DNA from: Streptomyces hainanensis
Lineage (GTDB): Bacteria > Actinomycetota > Actinomycetes > Streptomycetales > Streptomycetaceae
Length of the DNA stretch: 32,758 nt
Assembly (NCBI RefSeq): GCF_004348415.1
Contig: NZ_SMKI01000018.1
Location: 1-32,758 of the forward strand
Reading direction: 5' to 3'
Positions 1 to 9,406 of this stretch are shown here, piece after piece (position 1 is the stretch's first letter; every line of letters starts with the position of its first letter). The notes under the pieces are model-generated. The model searched no databases. It was not told where the DNA came from and saw nothing but the letters and a program-made list of their open reading frames with translations. Made by a program: the position numbers and the translations under genes.

Positions 1-34
1 GCCCTGGGGGGCGGGGGGCGGCGCGCCCCAGGGC
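1..34. terminator. GC-rich hairpin, possible terminator of an upstream gene
   Basis: A 9-bp perfect inverted repeat, GCCCTGGGG at 1-9 and CCCCAGGGC at 26-34, encloses a 16-base G-rich loop. No U-tract follows, which is common for actinobacterial terminators. It lies upstream of the 102-449 gene, so it could end a transcript entering from the left. The window begins inside or at the hairpin, so the stem could be longer. Confidence 0.5.
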
Positions 35-101
35 CCCGTCGTGCGCGGCCGGACGACCGTCCCCCGCGCCCGGCGTCGCAAGCGAGAGGAGTGACCCGGC
101 C

Positions 102-449
102 ATGCTCCGCCGAGTCTTCTGGTTCACCACCGGCGCCGCGGCCGGCGTCTGGGCCACCACCAAGGTCCAGCGCACCCTGCGCGGCCTCGCGCCCGACAGC
201 CTCGCGATCCGCGCCGCGGACCGCGCCGTCGCGGCCGGCCAGCGGGTCCGCGGCTTCGCGCTCGACGTGCGCGCCGGCATGGCGCAGCGCGAGGGCGAAC
301 TGACCGAGGCCCTCGGCCTGGAGCGCGGCCCCGCCGCCGCGCCGGAGCGCGCGCTGCCCGCGCCGCCGTACCCCCGGGGCGAACTCGGCCCGACCGCCGG
401 ACACCTCCCGCTCGAGAACCTCCCGCAATCCCGAAATGAGGACCACTGA
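102..449 (+). CDS. DUF6167-like small protein upstream of alaS
   Basis: The product is 115 aa. The N terminus ([20 protein letters not shown]) is a short hydrophobic stretch that could be a membrane anchor. A basic/amphipathic helical middle and a Pro/Ala-rich tail of about 40 residues follow. I recognise the type as the DUF6167-like protein that precedes alaS in streptomycetes; its function is unknown. The ATG at 102 has AGAGGAG 10 bases upstream. The stop (447-449) overlaps the alaS ATG as TGATG, so the two are probably translationally coupled. There is no catalytic motif. Involvement in envelope biology is only a guess from the hydrophobic start. Confidence 0.8.
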   Translation: MLRRVFWFTTGAAAGVWATTKVQRTLRGLAPDSLAIRAADRAVAAGQRVRGFALDVRAGMAQREGELTEALGLERGPAAAPERALPAPPYPRGELGPTAGHLPLENLPQSRNEDH

Positions 450-3118
450 TGGAGTCGGCTGAAATCCGCCGCCGCTGGCTGAGCTTCTTCGAGAAGCGTG
501 GGCACACCGTTGTCCCGTCGGCGTCGCTGATCGCGGACGACCCGACGCTGCTGCTGGTCCCGGCGGGCATGGTGCCGTTCAAGCCGTACTTCCTCGGCGA
601 GGCCACCCCGCCCTACCCGCGCGCCGTCAGCGTGCAGAAGTGCGTCCGCACGCCGGACATCGAGGAGGTCGGCAGGACCACCCGGCACGGCACCTTCTTC
701 CAGATGTGCGGAAACTTCTCCTTCGGCGACTACTTCAAGGAAGGGGCCATCCGCTACGCCTGGGAGCTGCTGACCAGTTCCCTCGACGAGGGCGGCTACG
801 GCCTCGACCCCGAGCGGCTCTGGATCACCGTCTACGAGCAGGACGACGAGGCCGAGCGGATCTGGCGCGACGTCGTCGGCGTGCCGCAGGAGCGGATCCA
901 GCGCCTCGGCATGGGCCCCAACTTCTGGTCCATGGGCGTGCCGGGCCCCTGCGGCCCCTGCTCCGAGATCAACTACGACCGCGGCCCCGAGTTCGGCGTC
1001 GAGGGCGGCCCCGCCGTCAACGACGAGCGCTACGTGGAGATCTGGAACCTGGTCTTCATGCAGTACGAGCGCGGTCCCGGCGAGGGCAAGGAGGACTTCC
1101 CGATCCTCGGCGACCTGCCGGCCAAGAACATCGACACCGGCCTCGGCCTCGAGCGCCTCGCGATGATCCTGCAGGGCGTCCACAACATGTACGAGACGGA
1201 CACCCTGCGCGTCGTCATCGACCGGGCCGGCGAGCTCACCGGCGTGCGCTACGGCGCCGCCGACACCTCCGACGTGGCGCTCCGGGTGGTCGCCGACCAC
1301 ATGCGCACCTCCGCCATGCTCGTCGGCGACGGCGTCACCCCCGGCAACGAGGGCCGCGGCTACGTGCTGCGCCGCATCATGCGCCGCGCCATCCGCAACA
1401 TGCGGATCCTGGGCGCCGAAGGGCCGGTGGTCGGCGAGCTGCTCGACGCCGTCCTCAAGACGATGGGGCAGCAGTACCCCGAGCTGCTGACCGACCGCAA
1501 GCGCATCGAGACCGTGGCCCTCGCCGAGGAGGCCGCCTTCCTCAAGACGCTGAAGGCCGGCACCAACATCCTGGACACCGCCGTCACCGACACCAGGGCC
1601 ACCGGCGCCACCGTGCTCCCCGGCGACAAGGCGTTCCTGCTGCACGACACCTGGGGCTTCCCCATCGACCTCACCCTGGAGATGGCCGCCGAGCAGGGCC
1701 TGACCGTGGACGAGGCCGGGTTCCGCCGCCTGATGAAGGAGCAGCGGGACCGGGCCAAGGCCGACGCCAGGGCCAAGAAGCAGGGCCACGCGGACCTGTC
1801 GGCCTACCGCCAGGTGGCCGACGCCGCCGGCGCCTCCCAGTTCGTCGGCTACACCCTGACCACGGCCGAGTCCACCGTCGTCGGGCTGCTCGTCGACGGC
1901 GCCGCCTCGCCGGCCGCCGTCGAGGGCGACGAGGTCGAGGTCGTGCTCGACCGCACCCCGTTCTACGCCGAGGGCGGCGGCCAGCTCGCCGACACCGGGC
2001 GGATCCGCCTCGACTCGGGGGCCGTCATCGAGGTCCGCGACGTCCAGCAGCCGGTGCCCGGGGTGGTCTCGCACAAGGGTGTGGTCCAGGTCGGCGAGGT
2101 CACCGTCGGTGCCGCCGCGAGCAGCACCATCGACCTCGCCAGGCGGCGCGCCATCGCCCGCGCCCACTCCGCCACCCACCTCACCCACCAGGCGCTGCGC
2201 GACGCGCTCGGCCCGACGGCCGCCCAGGCCGGCTCGGAGAACTCGCCCGGCCGCTTCCGCTTCGACTTCGGTTCGCCGACCGCCGTGCCGGGCACCGTGC
2301 TCGCCGACGTCGAACAGAAGATCAACGAGGTGCTGGCCCGCGAACTCGACGTCTCCGCCGAGGTGATGTCGATGGACGAGGCCAGGAAGCAGGGCGCCAT
2401 CGCCGAGTTCGGCGAGAAGTACGGCGACCGGGTGCGGGTGGTCACCATCGGCGACTACTCCAAGGAGCTGTGCGGCGGCACCCATGTGCACAACACGGCC
2501 CAGCTCGGCCTCGTCAAGCTGCTCGGCGAGTCCTCCATCGGCTCCGGCGTGCGGCGCGTGGAGGCCCTGGTCGGCGCGGACGCCTACCGGTTCCTGGCCC
2601 GCGAGCACACCGTGGTGTCCCAGCTGACCGAGCTGGTCAAGGGGCGTTCCGAAGAGCTGCCCGAGCGGATCGCCGGGATGCTCGGCCGGCTGCGGGAGGC
2701 CGAGAAGGAGATCGAGCGGTTCCGCGCCGAGAAGGTGCTGGCCGCCGCCGGCGGCCTGGCCGCCGAGGCCCGCGACATCGGCGGCGTGGCCCTGGCCAGC
2801 GGCCGGGTGCCGGACGGCACGACCGCCGACGACCTGCGGAAGCTCGTCCTCGACGTCCGCGGCCGGATCCCCGGCGACCGGCCCGCCGTGGTGGCGTTGT
2901 TCACCGTGGTCGCCGGGCGGCCGCTCACCGTCGTGGCCACCAACGAGGCCGCCAGGGCCCGCGGCCTGAAGGCCGGCGACCTGGTGCGGGCCGCGGCCAA
3001 GGCGCTGGGCGGCGGCGGTGGCGGCAAGCCGGACGTCGCCCAGGGCGGCGGCCAGAACCCGGAGGCCGTGGCGGACGCCCTGGCGGCCGTCGAGCGGCTG
3101 GTCGCGGAAGCCGCCTGA
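449..3118 (+). CDS. alaS: alanyl-tRNA synthetase
   Basis: This 889-aa class II aminoacyl-tRNA synthetase activates alanine with ATP and charges tRNA-Ala in the cytoplasm. The class II catalytic core fills roughly residues 1-250, with motif 3 as [11 protein letters not shown] near residues 229-239. The tRNA-recognition region follows to about 460. The editing domain that clears Ser-tRNA-Ala carries the zinc-site signatures HSATH (H573, H577) and CGGTH (C675, H679). The C-terminal C-Ala domain has a glycine-rich tract (GGGGGG) near residue 853. Length is normal for the family. It is coupled to the upstream small gene (TGATG) and to ruvX downstream (TGATG at 3116-3120). The alaS-ruvX-mltG-aroE order is a conserved actinobacterial arrangement. 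Confidence 0.98.
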   Translation: MESAEIRRRWLSFFEKRGHTVVPSASLIADDPTLLLVPAGMVPFKPYFLGEATPPYPRAVSVQKCVRTPDIEEVGRTTRHGTFFQMCGNFSFGDYFKEGAIRYAWELLTSSLDEGGYGLDPERLWITVYEQDDEAERIWRDVVGVPQERIQRLGMGPNFWSMGVPGPCGPCSEINYDRGPEFGVEGGPAVNDERYVEIWNLVFMQYERGPGEGKEDFPILGDLPAKNIDTGLGLERLAMILQGVHNMYETDTLRVVIDRAGELTGVRYGAADTSDVALRVVADHMRTSAMLVGDGVTPGNEGRGYVLRRIMRRAIRNMRILGAEGPVVGELLDAVLKTMGQQYPELLTDRKRIETVALAEEAAFLKTLKAGTNILDTAVTDTRATGATVLPGDKAFLLHDTWGFPIDLTLEMAAEQGLTVDEAGFRRLMKEQRDRAKADARAKKQGHADLSAYRQVADAAGASQFVGYTLTTAESTVVGLLVDGAASPAAVEGDEVEVVLDRTPFYAEGGGQLADTGRIRLDSGAVIEVRDVQQPVPGVVSHKGVVQVGEVTVGAAASSTIDLARRRAIARAHSATHLTHQALRDALGPTAAQAGSENSPGRFRFDFGSPTAVPGTVLADVEQKINEVLARELDVSAEVMSMDEARKQGAIAEFGEKYGDRVRVVTIGDYSKELCGGTHVHNTAQLGLVKLLGESSIGSGVRRVEALVGADAYRFLAREHTVVSQLTELVKGRSEELPERIAGMLGRLREAEKEIERFRAEKVLAAAGGLAAEARDIGGVALASGRVPDGTTADDLRKLVLDVRGRIPGDRPAVVALFTVVAGRPLTVVATNEAARARGLKAGDLVRAAAKALGGGGGGKPDVAQGGGQNPEAVADALAAVERLVAEAA

Positions 3119-3582
3119 TGCGACGTGGCCGGCGACTCGCCGTGGACGTGGGCGAGGCCAGGATCGGGGTCGCCTCGTGCGACCCCGACGGGGTCCTCGC
3201 GACCCCGGTGGAGACGGTGCCGGGGCGCGATGTCCCGGCCGCCCAGCGGCGGTTGGCCGCGCTGGTGGCCGAGTACGAGCCGATCGAGGTGATCGTCGGG
3301 CTGCCCCGCTCGCTCGCGGGCGGGGAGGGCCCGGCGGCCGCCCGGGTGCGCGGGTTCGCCGAGGAGACCGCTCGGCGGGTGGCCCCCGTCCCCGTACGTC
3401 TGGTGGACGAACGGATGAGCACCGTCACGGCGGCCCGCGCCATGCGGGCCTCCGGGGTCTCGGCGAAGAAGGGGAGGTCGCGCATCGACCAGGCGGCCGC
3501 CGTGGTGATCCTGCAGAACGCGCTGGAGAGCGAGCGTGCCTCGGGGCGCCCACCGGGGCAGTGCGTCGAAGTGGTTGTCTGA
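3118..3582 (+). CDS. ruvX: RuvX/YqgF family pre-16S rRNA nuclease or Holliday junction resolvase
   Basis: The product is a 154-aa RNase H-fold protein. Family work links YqgF/RuvX to 16S rRNA 5'-end maturation and to Holliday-junction resolution; the sequence cannot separate the two. The acidic residues are present: D10 in AVDVGEARIG, D97/E98 in LVDERMST and D124 in SRIDQAAA. The ATG at 3118 was chosen because it overlaps the alaS stop (TGATG) and gives the family length. The long in-frame opening upstream runs antiparallel in logic to alaS codons and is only a GC-rich shadow. The C-terminal 15 residues are variable. An 85-base gap with its own leader separates it from mltG. Confidence 0.93.
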   Translation: MRRGRRLAVDVGEARIGVASCDPDGVLATPVETVPGRDVPAAQRRLAALVAEYEPIEVIVGLPRSLAGGEGPAAARVRGFAEETARRVAPVPVRLVDERMSTVTAARAMRASGVSAKKGRSRIDQAAAVVILQNALESERASGRPPGQCVEVVV

Positions 3583-3667
3583 TCGCGGTACGGTAACGTT
3601 CGCCGCGACAGGGTAGCCGTGGGTGCTCGGGGGAGACGAGCTGCCGCCTTGCGTCACAAGGGGATCG

Positions 3668-5461
3668 ATGACTGACTATGGCCGGGGTTCCGGCTCTGAG
3701 CCGTGGTACCCCGAGGACCCGCTCTACGGGGATCAGGGCTGGTCGGGCGCGTACGACGCCGCGAACGGGCAGTCGGCGCCGCAGAACCAGGGCTCCTGGG
3801 ACGGATACGGCGGGCAGTACGGCGAGCAACCCCAGCCCCAGCAGCCTCAGCAGGGTCAGCAGCAACAGCAGTACTACCAGCAGCAGTACGGTCACCAGCA
3901 GCAGTACGGGCAGCAGGGTGGCTGGGACGACTCGGGGCAGTACTACGCCGGCGACCCCTACAGCCAGCAGCAGCAAGGTCAGCAGCACCAAGGCCAGCAC
4001 CAGCAGGCGGACGGCGGCTACGGCACCGGCCAGTACCCGCAGCAGGGCCAGCAGTACCACGACCCCTACGCCGCACAGCAGGCATACGCACCCACCCAGC
4101 ACGCCGAGCCCCAGCACACCGGGCAGCAGCAGCCACCCGCTCCCCACGACCCCTACGCCCAGGGCGGCTACCCCGGCCAGGACCAGTACGGCGGCGGGCA
4201 CGACCAGTTCGGTGCCGCCCAGGAGCAACGGCGGCCGGGTGACGCCCGTTCCGCCGGCCCCGGGGACGACGCCCCGGCCGCGGCCCGCCACGAGGACCCG
4301 GGCCCGGACCCGGAGACCGGCTGGGACCCGGGACCCGACCAGGGCGAGAGCGACTTCTTCACCCGGCGCGACGACGACACCGACTTCGTGGACGCCGACG
4401 ACAAGCGCGCCAGGCGCGGCGAGAAGACCAAGAAGCGGCGGCTCGGCGGCGTCGGCTGCATGGTCGCCGGGGTCCTGGTGCTCGGCGGGCTCGGCGGCGT
4501 CGCCTACGTCGGCTACGGCATGTACCAGGACCGGTTCGGCCCCGCCCCGGACTTCGCGGGGGAGGGGAGCGGCGAGATCGAGGTGACCATCCCCGACGGC
4601 TCCACGGTCCGCGCGATGGGCTTGATCCTCCGGGACGCGGGCGTGGTCGCCAGCGTCGACGCGTTCGTCGCGGCGGTCGGCGAGGAGCAGGGGATCCAGC
4701 CGGGCATCTACACCCTGCGCGCGGAGATGTCGGCCGCGTCCGCCATGGAGATGATGCTCGACCCGGCGGCGCTCAACACGTTCATCATCCCCGAGGGGCG
4801 GCGCGCCACCGAGGTCTTCGCGCTGATCGACGAGCGCCTCGGCCTGGCGGAGGGCACCACCGGGGAGGTCGCGGAGACCGCCGATCTGGGGCTGCCGGAG
4901 TTCGCCGAGGGCGACGTGGAGGGCTTCCTCTTCCCCACCCGGTACGACGTGGGCGCGGACACCACGCCGGAGGACGTGCTGATCGCGATGGTGGACCGGG
5001 CCAAGGCCGAGTTCGCCCAGATCGACCTGGAGGGGCAGGCGGCCGCGCTCGACATGACCCCGCGCGAGCTCCTCACCGTCGCCTCCCTGATCGAGGCCGA
5101 GGGCCAGACGGACCAGGAGTTCGGCATGGTCTCGCAAGTGATCTACAACCGGCTCGACCAGGAGATGCGGCTGGAGTTCGACTCCACCATCAACTACGCG
5201 ATGGGCCGCTCCACGCTGGACACCTCGCTGGCCGACACCGACTTCGACTCGCCCTACAACACCTACCGGGAGTTCGGCCTGCCGCCGGGGCCGATCGCCA
5301 ACCCGGGCCACAACGCGATCACCGCCGCGCTCAACCCGACCGACGGGCCCTGGCTCTACTTCGTGACGGTCACCGAGGGAGACACCAGGTTCACCGACGA
5401 CTTCGCCGAACACGAGCGGAACGTCGAGGACTTCAACGCGGCCAACCAGGGGGATGGCTGA
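3668..5461 (+). CDS. mltG: endolytic murein transglycosylase MltG with a long Gln/Tyr/Gly-rich cytoplasmic tail
   Basis: The product is a 597-aa bitopic membrane enzyme that cleaves nascent glycan strands and so sets peptidoglycan chain length. Residues 1-255 are cytoplasmic and low-complexity: Q/Y/G-rich (54-155), then acidic/Pro-rich, then a basic stop (KRARRGEKTKKRR). One transmembrane helix spans about 262-283 (CMVAGVLVLGGLGGVAYVGY). The YceG-like catalytic domain fills about 300-590, and E476 in SLIEAEGQ matches the catalytic Glu of E. coli MltG. The start MTDYGRG at 3668 has AAGGGG 4 bases upstream; the in-frame GTG at 3623 would add 15 unconserved-looking residues. The stop overlaps the aroE ATG (TGATG). 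Older annotations call the family aminodeoxychorismate lyase, which the motifs do not support. Confidence 0.95.
   Translation: MTDYGRGSGSEPWYPEDPLYGDQGWSGAYDAANGQSAPQNQGSWDGYGGQYGEQPQPQQPQQGQQQQQYYQQQYGHQQQYGQQGGWDDSGQYYAGDPYSQQQQGQQHQGQHQQADGGYGTGQYPQQGQQYHDPYAAQQAYAPTQHAEPQHTGQQQPPAPHDPYAQGGYPGQDQYGGGHDQFGAAQEQRRPGDARSAGPGDDAPAAARHEDPGPDPETGWDPGPDQGESDFFTRRDDDTDFVDADDKRARRGEKTKKRRLGGVGCMVAGVLVLGGLGGVAYVGYGMYQDRFGPAPDFAGEGSGEIEVTIPDGSTVRAMGLILRDAGVVASVDAFVAAVGEEQGIQPGIYTLRAEMSAASAMEMMLDPAALNTFIIPEGRRATEVFALIDERLGLAEGTTGEVAETADLGLPEFAEGDVEGFLFPTRYDVGADTTPEDVLIAMVDRAKAEFAQIDLEGQAAALDMTPRELLTVASLIEAEGQTDQEFGMVSQVIYNRLDQEMRLEFDSTINYAMGRSTLDTSLADTDFDSPYNTYREFGLPPGPIANPGHNAITAALNPTDGPWLYFVTVTEGDTRFTDDFAEHERNVEDFNAANQGDG
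3827..4132 (+). repeat. Gln-rich low-complexity tract (CAG-rich) inside mltG
   Basis: Codons 54-155 of mltG consist largely of CAG runs mixed with TAC, GGC and CCC. They encode repeated units such as YQQQYGHQQQYGQQG and further QQQQGQQ/QQY blocks. Glutamine plus tyrosine and glycine dominate about 100 residues. The repeat is imperfect, so it is constrained as amino-acid composition rather than as a DNA satellite. It lies on the cytoplasmic side of the single membrane helix. Confidence 0.9.
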
Positions 5462-6303
5462 TGTCACCGCGCCCGGCCGCCCACCGGGCGGCCGTCCTCG
5501 GTTCGCCCATCGCGCACTCGCTCTCCCCGGTGCTGCACCGCGCCGGCTACGCGGCGCGCGGCCTCGACGACTGGGACTACGGCAGGTTCGAGGTGGACGA
5601 GGCCGGCCTCGCCGACTTCCTGGGCGGCCTCGGCCCCGAGTGGGCCGGTCTCTCGCTGACGATGCCGCTCAAACGCGCCGTCATCCCGCTGCTCGACGAA
5701 CTCACCCCCACCGCCACCACCGTCGAAGCCGTCAACACCGTCGTGTTCACGCCCGACGGCCGGCGCGCGGGCCACAACACCGACGTGCCGGGGCTGGTGG
5801 CCGCGCTGCGCGAGCGCGGCGTCACCCGGGTCGAGCACGCGACGGTGCTCGGTGCCGGCGCGACCGCCTCCTCGGCGCTCGCCGCGCTGGCCGAGGTCTG
5901 CTCGGGCGACGTCACCGCCTACGTGCGGAGCCCCGAGCGGGCCGCCGAGATGCGGGCGCTCGGCGCCCGGCTCGGGCTGCCGGTGGCCGTCGCGGACTGG
6001 GCCGAGGCCCACCGTGGCCTCACCGCACCGCTGGTGATCGCCACCACCCCGGCCGGCACCGCCGACGCGCTGGCCGAGGCGGTGCCGGCGGCGCCCGGCA
6101 CCCTCTTCGACGTGCTCTACGAGCCGTGGCCGACCCCGCTCGCCGTCTCCTGGTCGGCGCGTGGTGGGCACGTGCTCGGCGGGCTCGACCTGCTGGTGCA
6201 CCAGGCGGTGCTCCAGTTCGAGCTGATGACGGGCGAGACCCCGGGGCCGCTCAAGGAGATGCGCGCCGCCGGCGAGACCGCGCTCGACGGCGAAGTGCCC
6301 TGA
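5461..6303 (+). CDS. aroE: shikimate dehydrogenase
   Basis: The product is 280 aa and reduces 3-dehydroshikimate to shikimate with NADPH (shikimate pathway, cytoplasm). Substrate-site residues are visible: S20 and S22 in GSPIAHSLSP, the catalytic pair K71 (TMPLKR) and D108 (GHNTDVPG), and N92 (EAVNT). The nucleotide-binding glycine motif is VLGAGATASS (about 129-138). The ATG overlaps the mltG stop by one base (TGATG), so aroE expression depends on mltG translation. A 129-base gap follows before aroC. Length and motif order are standard. Confidence 0.97.
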   Translation: MSPRPAAHRAAVLGSPIAHSLSPVLHRAGYAARGLDDWDYGRFEVDEAGLADFLGGLGPEWAGLSLTMPLKRAVIPLLDELTPTATTVEAVNTVVFTPDGRRAGHNTDVPGLVAALRERGVTRVEHATVLGAGATASSALAALAEVCSGDVTAYVRSPERAAEMRALGARLGLPVAVADWAEAHRGLTAPLVIATTPAGTADALAEAVPAAPGTLFDVLYEPWPTPLAVSWSARGGHVLGGLDLLVHQAVLQFELMTGETPGPLKEMRAAGETALDGEVP

Positions 6304-6432
6304 CACCCGCCCGTTCCCCGGCGGCCCGTCTCGCGGTTCAGACAGCTCGGGACGGACCGCGCCGACGTGGCAGGATCAGGGGTGGGGCCCGGTAGGGCCG
6401 GCAGTGAGGTCGAGAAGTCCGAAGGAGCACCG

Positions 6433-7617
6433 TTGAGCAGGCTGCGCTGGCTGACGGCGGGAGAGTCGCACGGTCCGGCACTGGTGGCGACGTTGGAGGG
6501 GCTGCCCTCCGGCGTGCCGATCACCACCGACATGGTGGCGGACGCGCTGGCGCGCCGCCGCCTCGGCTACGGCCGCGGCGCCCGGATGAAGTTCGAGCGC
6601 GACGAGGTCACCTTCGTCGGCGGCGTACGTCACGGCCGGACCCTGGGGTCGCCGGTGGCGATCATGGTCGGCAACACCGAGTGGCCCAAGTGGGAGAAGG
6701 TCATGGCGGCCGACCCGGTGGACCCGGCGGAGCTGGCCGACATCGCCCGCAACGCCCCGCTGACCAGGCCGCGACCCGGTCACGCGGACCTGGCCGGCAT
6801 GCAGAAGTACGGCTTCGACGAGGCCAGGCCGGTGCTGGAGCGGGCCTCCGCCCGCGAGACCGCGGCCCGGGTCGCGCTCGGCACGGTCGCCCGTTCCTAC
6901 CTCAGGGAGACCGCCAGGATCGAGATCGTCTCCCACGTGGTCGAGCTCGGCGCCGCCAGGGCGCCCAAGGGCTCGCTGCCCGAGCCGGGCGACACCGCCC
7001 GCCTCGACGCCGACCCGGTGCGCTGCCTCGACGTCGACGCGAGCAAGGCGATGGTCGCCGAGATCGACCAGGCCCACAAGGACGGCGACACCCTCGGTGG
7101 CGTGGTGGAGGTGCTGGCCTACGGCGTGCCGGTCGGCCTCGGCTCCCACGTCCACTGGGACCGCAGGCTCGACGCGCGGCTGGCCGCCGCGCTGATGGGC
7201 ATCCAGGCCATCAAGGGCGTCGAACTGGGCGACGGCTTCGGTCTCGCCCGTGTTCCCGGCTCCCAGGCCCACGACGAGATCCTGTCGACCCCGGACGGCA
7301 TCCGCCGGGCCTCGGGTCGCTCCGGCGGCACCGAGGGCGGCCTGAGCACCGGCGAGGTGCTGCGGGTCCGTGCCGCGATGAAGCCCATCGCCACCGTGCC
7401 GCGCGCCCTGGCCACCGTCGACGTCAGCACCGGCGAGTCGGCCAAGGCCCACCACCAGCGCTCCGACGTCTGCGCGGTGCCGGCGGCCGGGATCGTCGCC
7501 GAGGCGATGGTGGCGCTGGTCCTGGCGGACGCGGTGGCCGAGAAGTTCGGCGGCGACAGCGTCCGTGAGACCCGGCGCAACGTCGAGGGCTTCCTGACCA
7601 ACCTGGAGATCCGGTGA
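6433..7617 (+). CDS. aroC: chorismate synthase
   Basis: The product is 394 aa and converts 5-enolpyruvylshikimate-3-phosphate to chorismate, using reduced FMN catalytically. The family start [15 protein letters not shown] fixes the initiation codon as TTG at 6433. A strong AAGGAG lies 5 bases upstream (6422-6427); reading from the in-frame ATG at 6367 would add 22 residues without family support. Signatures seen include [29 protein letters not shown] and a FRRNVEG-like C terminus (ETRRNVEG). It is preceded by 129 bases with only a weak -10-like CAGGAT (6371-6376). The stop overlaps the aroK GTG (GTGA), so aroC-aroK-aroB form one coupled unit. Chorismate feeds aromatic amino acids, folate and menaquinone. 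Confidence 0.97.
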   Translation: MSRLRWLTAGESHGPALVATLEGLPSGVPITTDMVADALARRRLGYGRGARMKFERDEVTFVGGVRHGRTLGSPVAIMVGNTEWPKWEKVMAADPVDPAELADIARNAPLTRPRPGHADLAGMQKYGFDEARPVLERASARETAARVALGTVARSYLRETARIEIVSHVVELGAARAPKGSLPEPGDTARLDADPVRCLDVDASKAMVAEIDQAHKDGDTLGGVVEVLAYGVPVGLGSHVHWDRRLDARLAAALMGIQAIKGVELGDGFGLARVPGSQAHDEILSTPDGIRRASGRSGGTEGGLSTGEVLRVRAAMKPIATVPRALATVDVSTGESAKAHHQRSDVCAVPAAGIVAEAMVALVLADAVAEKFGGDSVRETRRNVEGFLTNLEIR

Positions 7618-8141
7618 CGGGGCGGTCGGCCGGTCCGCTGGTGGTGCTGGTCGGCCCGCCAGGCTCGGGCAAGTCGACCATCGGGGCGCTGCTCGCCGAG
7701 CGGCTCGGCGTCGCGGTCCGGGACACGGACGCGGACGTCGAGCGGGGCGCGGGCAAGGCGATCGCGGACATCTTCGTCGAGGACGGCGAAGACCGGTTCC
7801 GCGCCCTGGAGGCGGCGGCCGTGCGGGACGCGCTGGCCGAGCACGACGGCGTCCTCGCACTGGGCGGTGGCGCCATCCTCGCCCCCGCCACCCGGGCGCT
7901 GCTCGCCGGCCGGCCGGTGATCTTCCTCGACGTCTCGCTGCCCGAGGCCATGAAGCGGGTGGGCCTCGACACCTCGCGCCCGCTGCTCGCCATCAACCCC
8001 AGGAGGCGGTGGCGCACCCTGATGGACGAGCGCCGCCCGCTGTACACCGAGGTGGCCAGGGCGGTCGTGGAGACCGCGGACCGCACACCGGACGAGGTCG
8101 CCCAGGCGGTCCTCGAAGCATTGGAGCCCACGACAGCATGA
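7614..8141 (+). CDS. aroK: shikimate kinase
   Basis: The product is a 175-aa NMP-kinase-fold enzyme that phosphorylates shikimate with ATP. The P-loop is GPPGSGKST (residues 14-22). Shikimate-site elements follow: the DTDADVE segment, EDRFRALE with the conserved Arg, GGGAI, and the lid with Arg in TSRPLLA. The GTG start (7614) lies inside the aroC stop (GTGA). The stop overlaps the aroB ATG (ATGA at 8138-8141), indicating translational coupling on both sides. Length is typical. Confidence 0.97.
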   Translation: MTGRSAGPLVVLVGPPGSGKSTIGALLAERLGVAVRDTDADVERGAGKAIADIFVEDGEDRFRALEAAAVRDALAEHDGVLALGGGAILAPATRALLAGRPVIFLDVSLPEAMKRVGLDTSRPLLAINPRRRWRTLMDERRPLYTEVARAVVETADRTPDEVAQAVLEALEPTTA

Positions 8142-9250
8142 CCCTCTCCTCCGAGGCCCCCGCCGACGTCCCCACCCGGATCACGGTGGGCGCCAGCGCC
8201 GGCTACGCCCCCTACGACGTGCTGGTCGGCCGGCGGCTGCTGGCCGAACTCCCGGGGCTCGTCGGCAAGGAAGCCCGCCGGGTCGCGGTGCTGCACCCCG
8301 AGGCCCTGGCCGAGACGGGCGAGGTGCTGCGCCAGGACCTGGCGGATCAGGGGTACGAGGCGATCGCCGTCCAGGTGCCCAACGCGGAGGAGGCCAAGAC
8401 CGCCGAGGTCGCCGCCTACTGCTGGACGGCGCTCGGCCAGACCGGCTTCACCCGCACCGACGTGATCGTCGGCGTCGGCGGCGGAGCCACCACCGACCTG
8501 GCCGGTTTCGTCGCCGCCAGCTGGCTGCGGGGGGTGCGGTGGATCGCCGTGCCCACCACCGTGCTCGGCATGGTGGACGCGGCGGTCGGCGGCAAGACCG
8601 GCATCAACACCGCGGAGGGCAAGAACCTGGTGGGCGCGTTCCACCCGCCCGCCGGCGTGCTGTGCGACCTGGCGGCCCTCGAGTCGCTGCCGCTCCACGA
8701 CTACGTGTCCGGCCTCGCCGAGGTCATCAAGGCCGGCTTCATCGCCGACCCGAGGATCCTGGAGCTCGTCGAGGCCGACCCGGAGGCCGCCCGCACGCCG
8801 GCCGGGCCGCACACGGCCGAGCTGATCGAGCGGTCCATCCGGGTCAAGGCCGAGGTGGTGGCCAGCGACCTGAAGGAGTCCGGGCTGCGGGAGATCCTCA
8901 ACTACGGCCACACGCTGGCGCACGCCATCGAGAAGAACGAGCGCTACGCGTGGCGGCACGGAGCCGCGGTCTCGGTCGGCATGGTCTTCGCGGCGGAGCT
9001 GGGGCGGATCGCGGGCCGGCTCGACGACGCGACGGCCGACCGTCACCGGGCGGTCCTCGGCTCGGTCGGCCTGCCGATCACGTACCGGGGCGACCAGTGG
9101 CCGCGGCTGCTGGAGACGATGCGGATCGACAAGAAGTCGCGGGGCGACCGACTGCGGTTCATCGTCCTCGACGGCCTGGCCAGGCCGGCGGTCCTGGAGA
9201 GCCCGGACCCCGCGATGCTGCTGGCCGCTCACGCGGAGATCGCGGCCTGA
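8138..9250 (+). CDS. aroB: 3-dehydroquinate synthase
   Basis: The product is 370 aa and makes 3-dehydroquinate from DAHP using NAD+ and a divalent metal. The NAD-site motif [13 protein letters not shown] is present. The likely zinc ligands are E195 (GLAEVIK), H258 (NYGHTLAH) and H274 (WRHG); their spacing of 63 and 16 fits known enzymes. The ATG at 8138 overlaps the aroK stop (ATGA). It ends the aro block: no aroQ/aroD (3-dehydroquinate dehydratase) follows, although in Mycobacterium tuberculosis that gene lies between aroB and pepQ. After the stop there is no obvious terminator before the next promoter-like element at 9317. Confidence 0.97.
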   Translation: MTLSSEAPADVPTRITVGASAGYAPYDVLVGRRLLAELPGLVGKEARRVAVLHPEALAETGEVLRQDLADQGYEAIAVQVPNAEEAKTAEVAAYCWTALGQTGFTRTDVIVGVGGGATTDLAGFVAASWLRGVRWIAVPTTVLGMVDAAVGGKTGINTAEGKNLVGAFHPPAGVLCDLAALESLPLHDYVSGLAEVIKAGFIADPRILELVEADPEAARTPAGPHTAELIERSIRVKAEVVASDLKESGLREILNYGHTLAHAIEKNERYAWRHGAAVSVGMVFAAELGRIAGRLDDATADRHRAVLGSVGLPITYRGDQWPRLLETMRIDKKSRGDRLRFIVLDGLARPAVLESPDPAMLLAAHAEIAA

Positions 9251-9316
9251 GGGTTTCCGCTCCCACCCGTCTCCCTCGCCCGGCGGTGATTCGTCCGTTC
9301 GAGTGAGGGGGGCGGC

Positions 9317-9322
9317 TATGCT
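9317..9322 (+). promoter_or_regulatory. -10 element (TATGCT) giving a leaderless start at 9329
   Basis: TATGCT fits the TAnnnT -10 pattern. Exactly six bases separate it from an ATG at 9329, which is the geometry of leaderless actinobacterial transcripts. No convincing -35 hexamer lies 16-19 bases upstream, so the call rests on the -10 and its spacing. It sits 67 bases after the aroB stop and would drive the short ORF and the P-loop gene. Confidence 0.45.
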
Positions 9323-9328
9323 GCCCGC

Positions 9329-9406
9329 ATGGGCCGGCGCCGCCCGCGCGGTGGTGACGACGGACGGCCCTCGGAGCGACGACGACAGACACAGGCGGGG
9401 AGCTGA
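9329..9406 (+). CDS. putative 25-codon leaderless leader ORF
   Basis: An ATG at 9329 opens a 25-residue reading frame. The product begins MGRRRPRGGDD, continues with SERRR, has eight arginines and ends QTQAGS. Its TGA (9404-9406) overlaps the ATG of the P-loop gene as TGATG, the same coupling used between alaS and ruvX. It has no ribosome binding site, but the -10 at 9317-9322 would place the transcription start on its first base. The next gene has a poorly spaced GGGGAG (3 bases), so it may depend on translation of this ORF. No family is recognised; coding status is inferred from architecture only. Confidence 0.4.
   Translation: MGRRRPRGGDDGRPSERRRQTQAGS

Noticed and set aside
3425..5467. 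Long antisense open frame opposite ruvX and mltG (680 codons)
   Set aside because: It is a mirror of GC-rich codon bias; its product is a repetitive Val/Leu/Gly/Arg sequence with no domain, and mltG on the other strand is certain.
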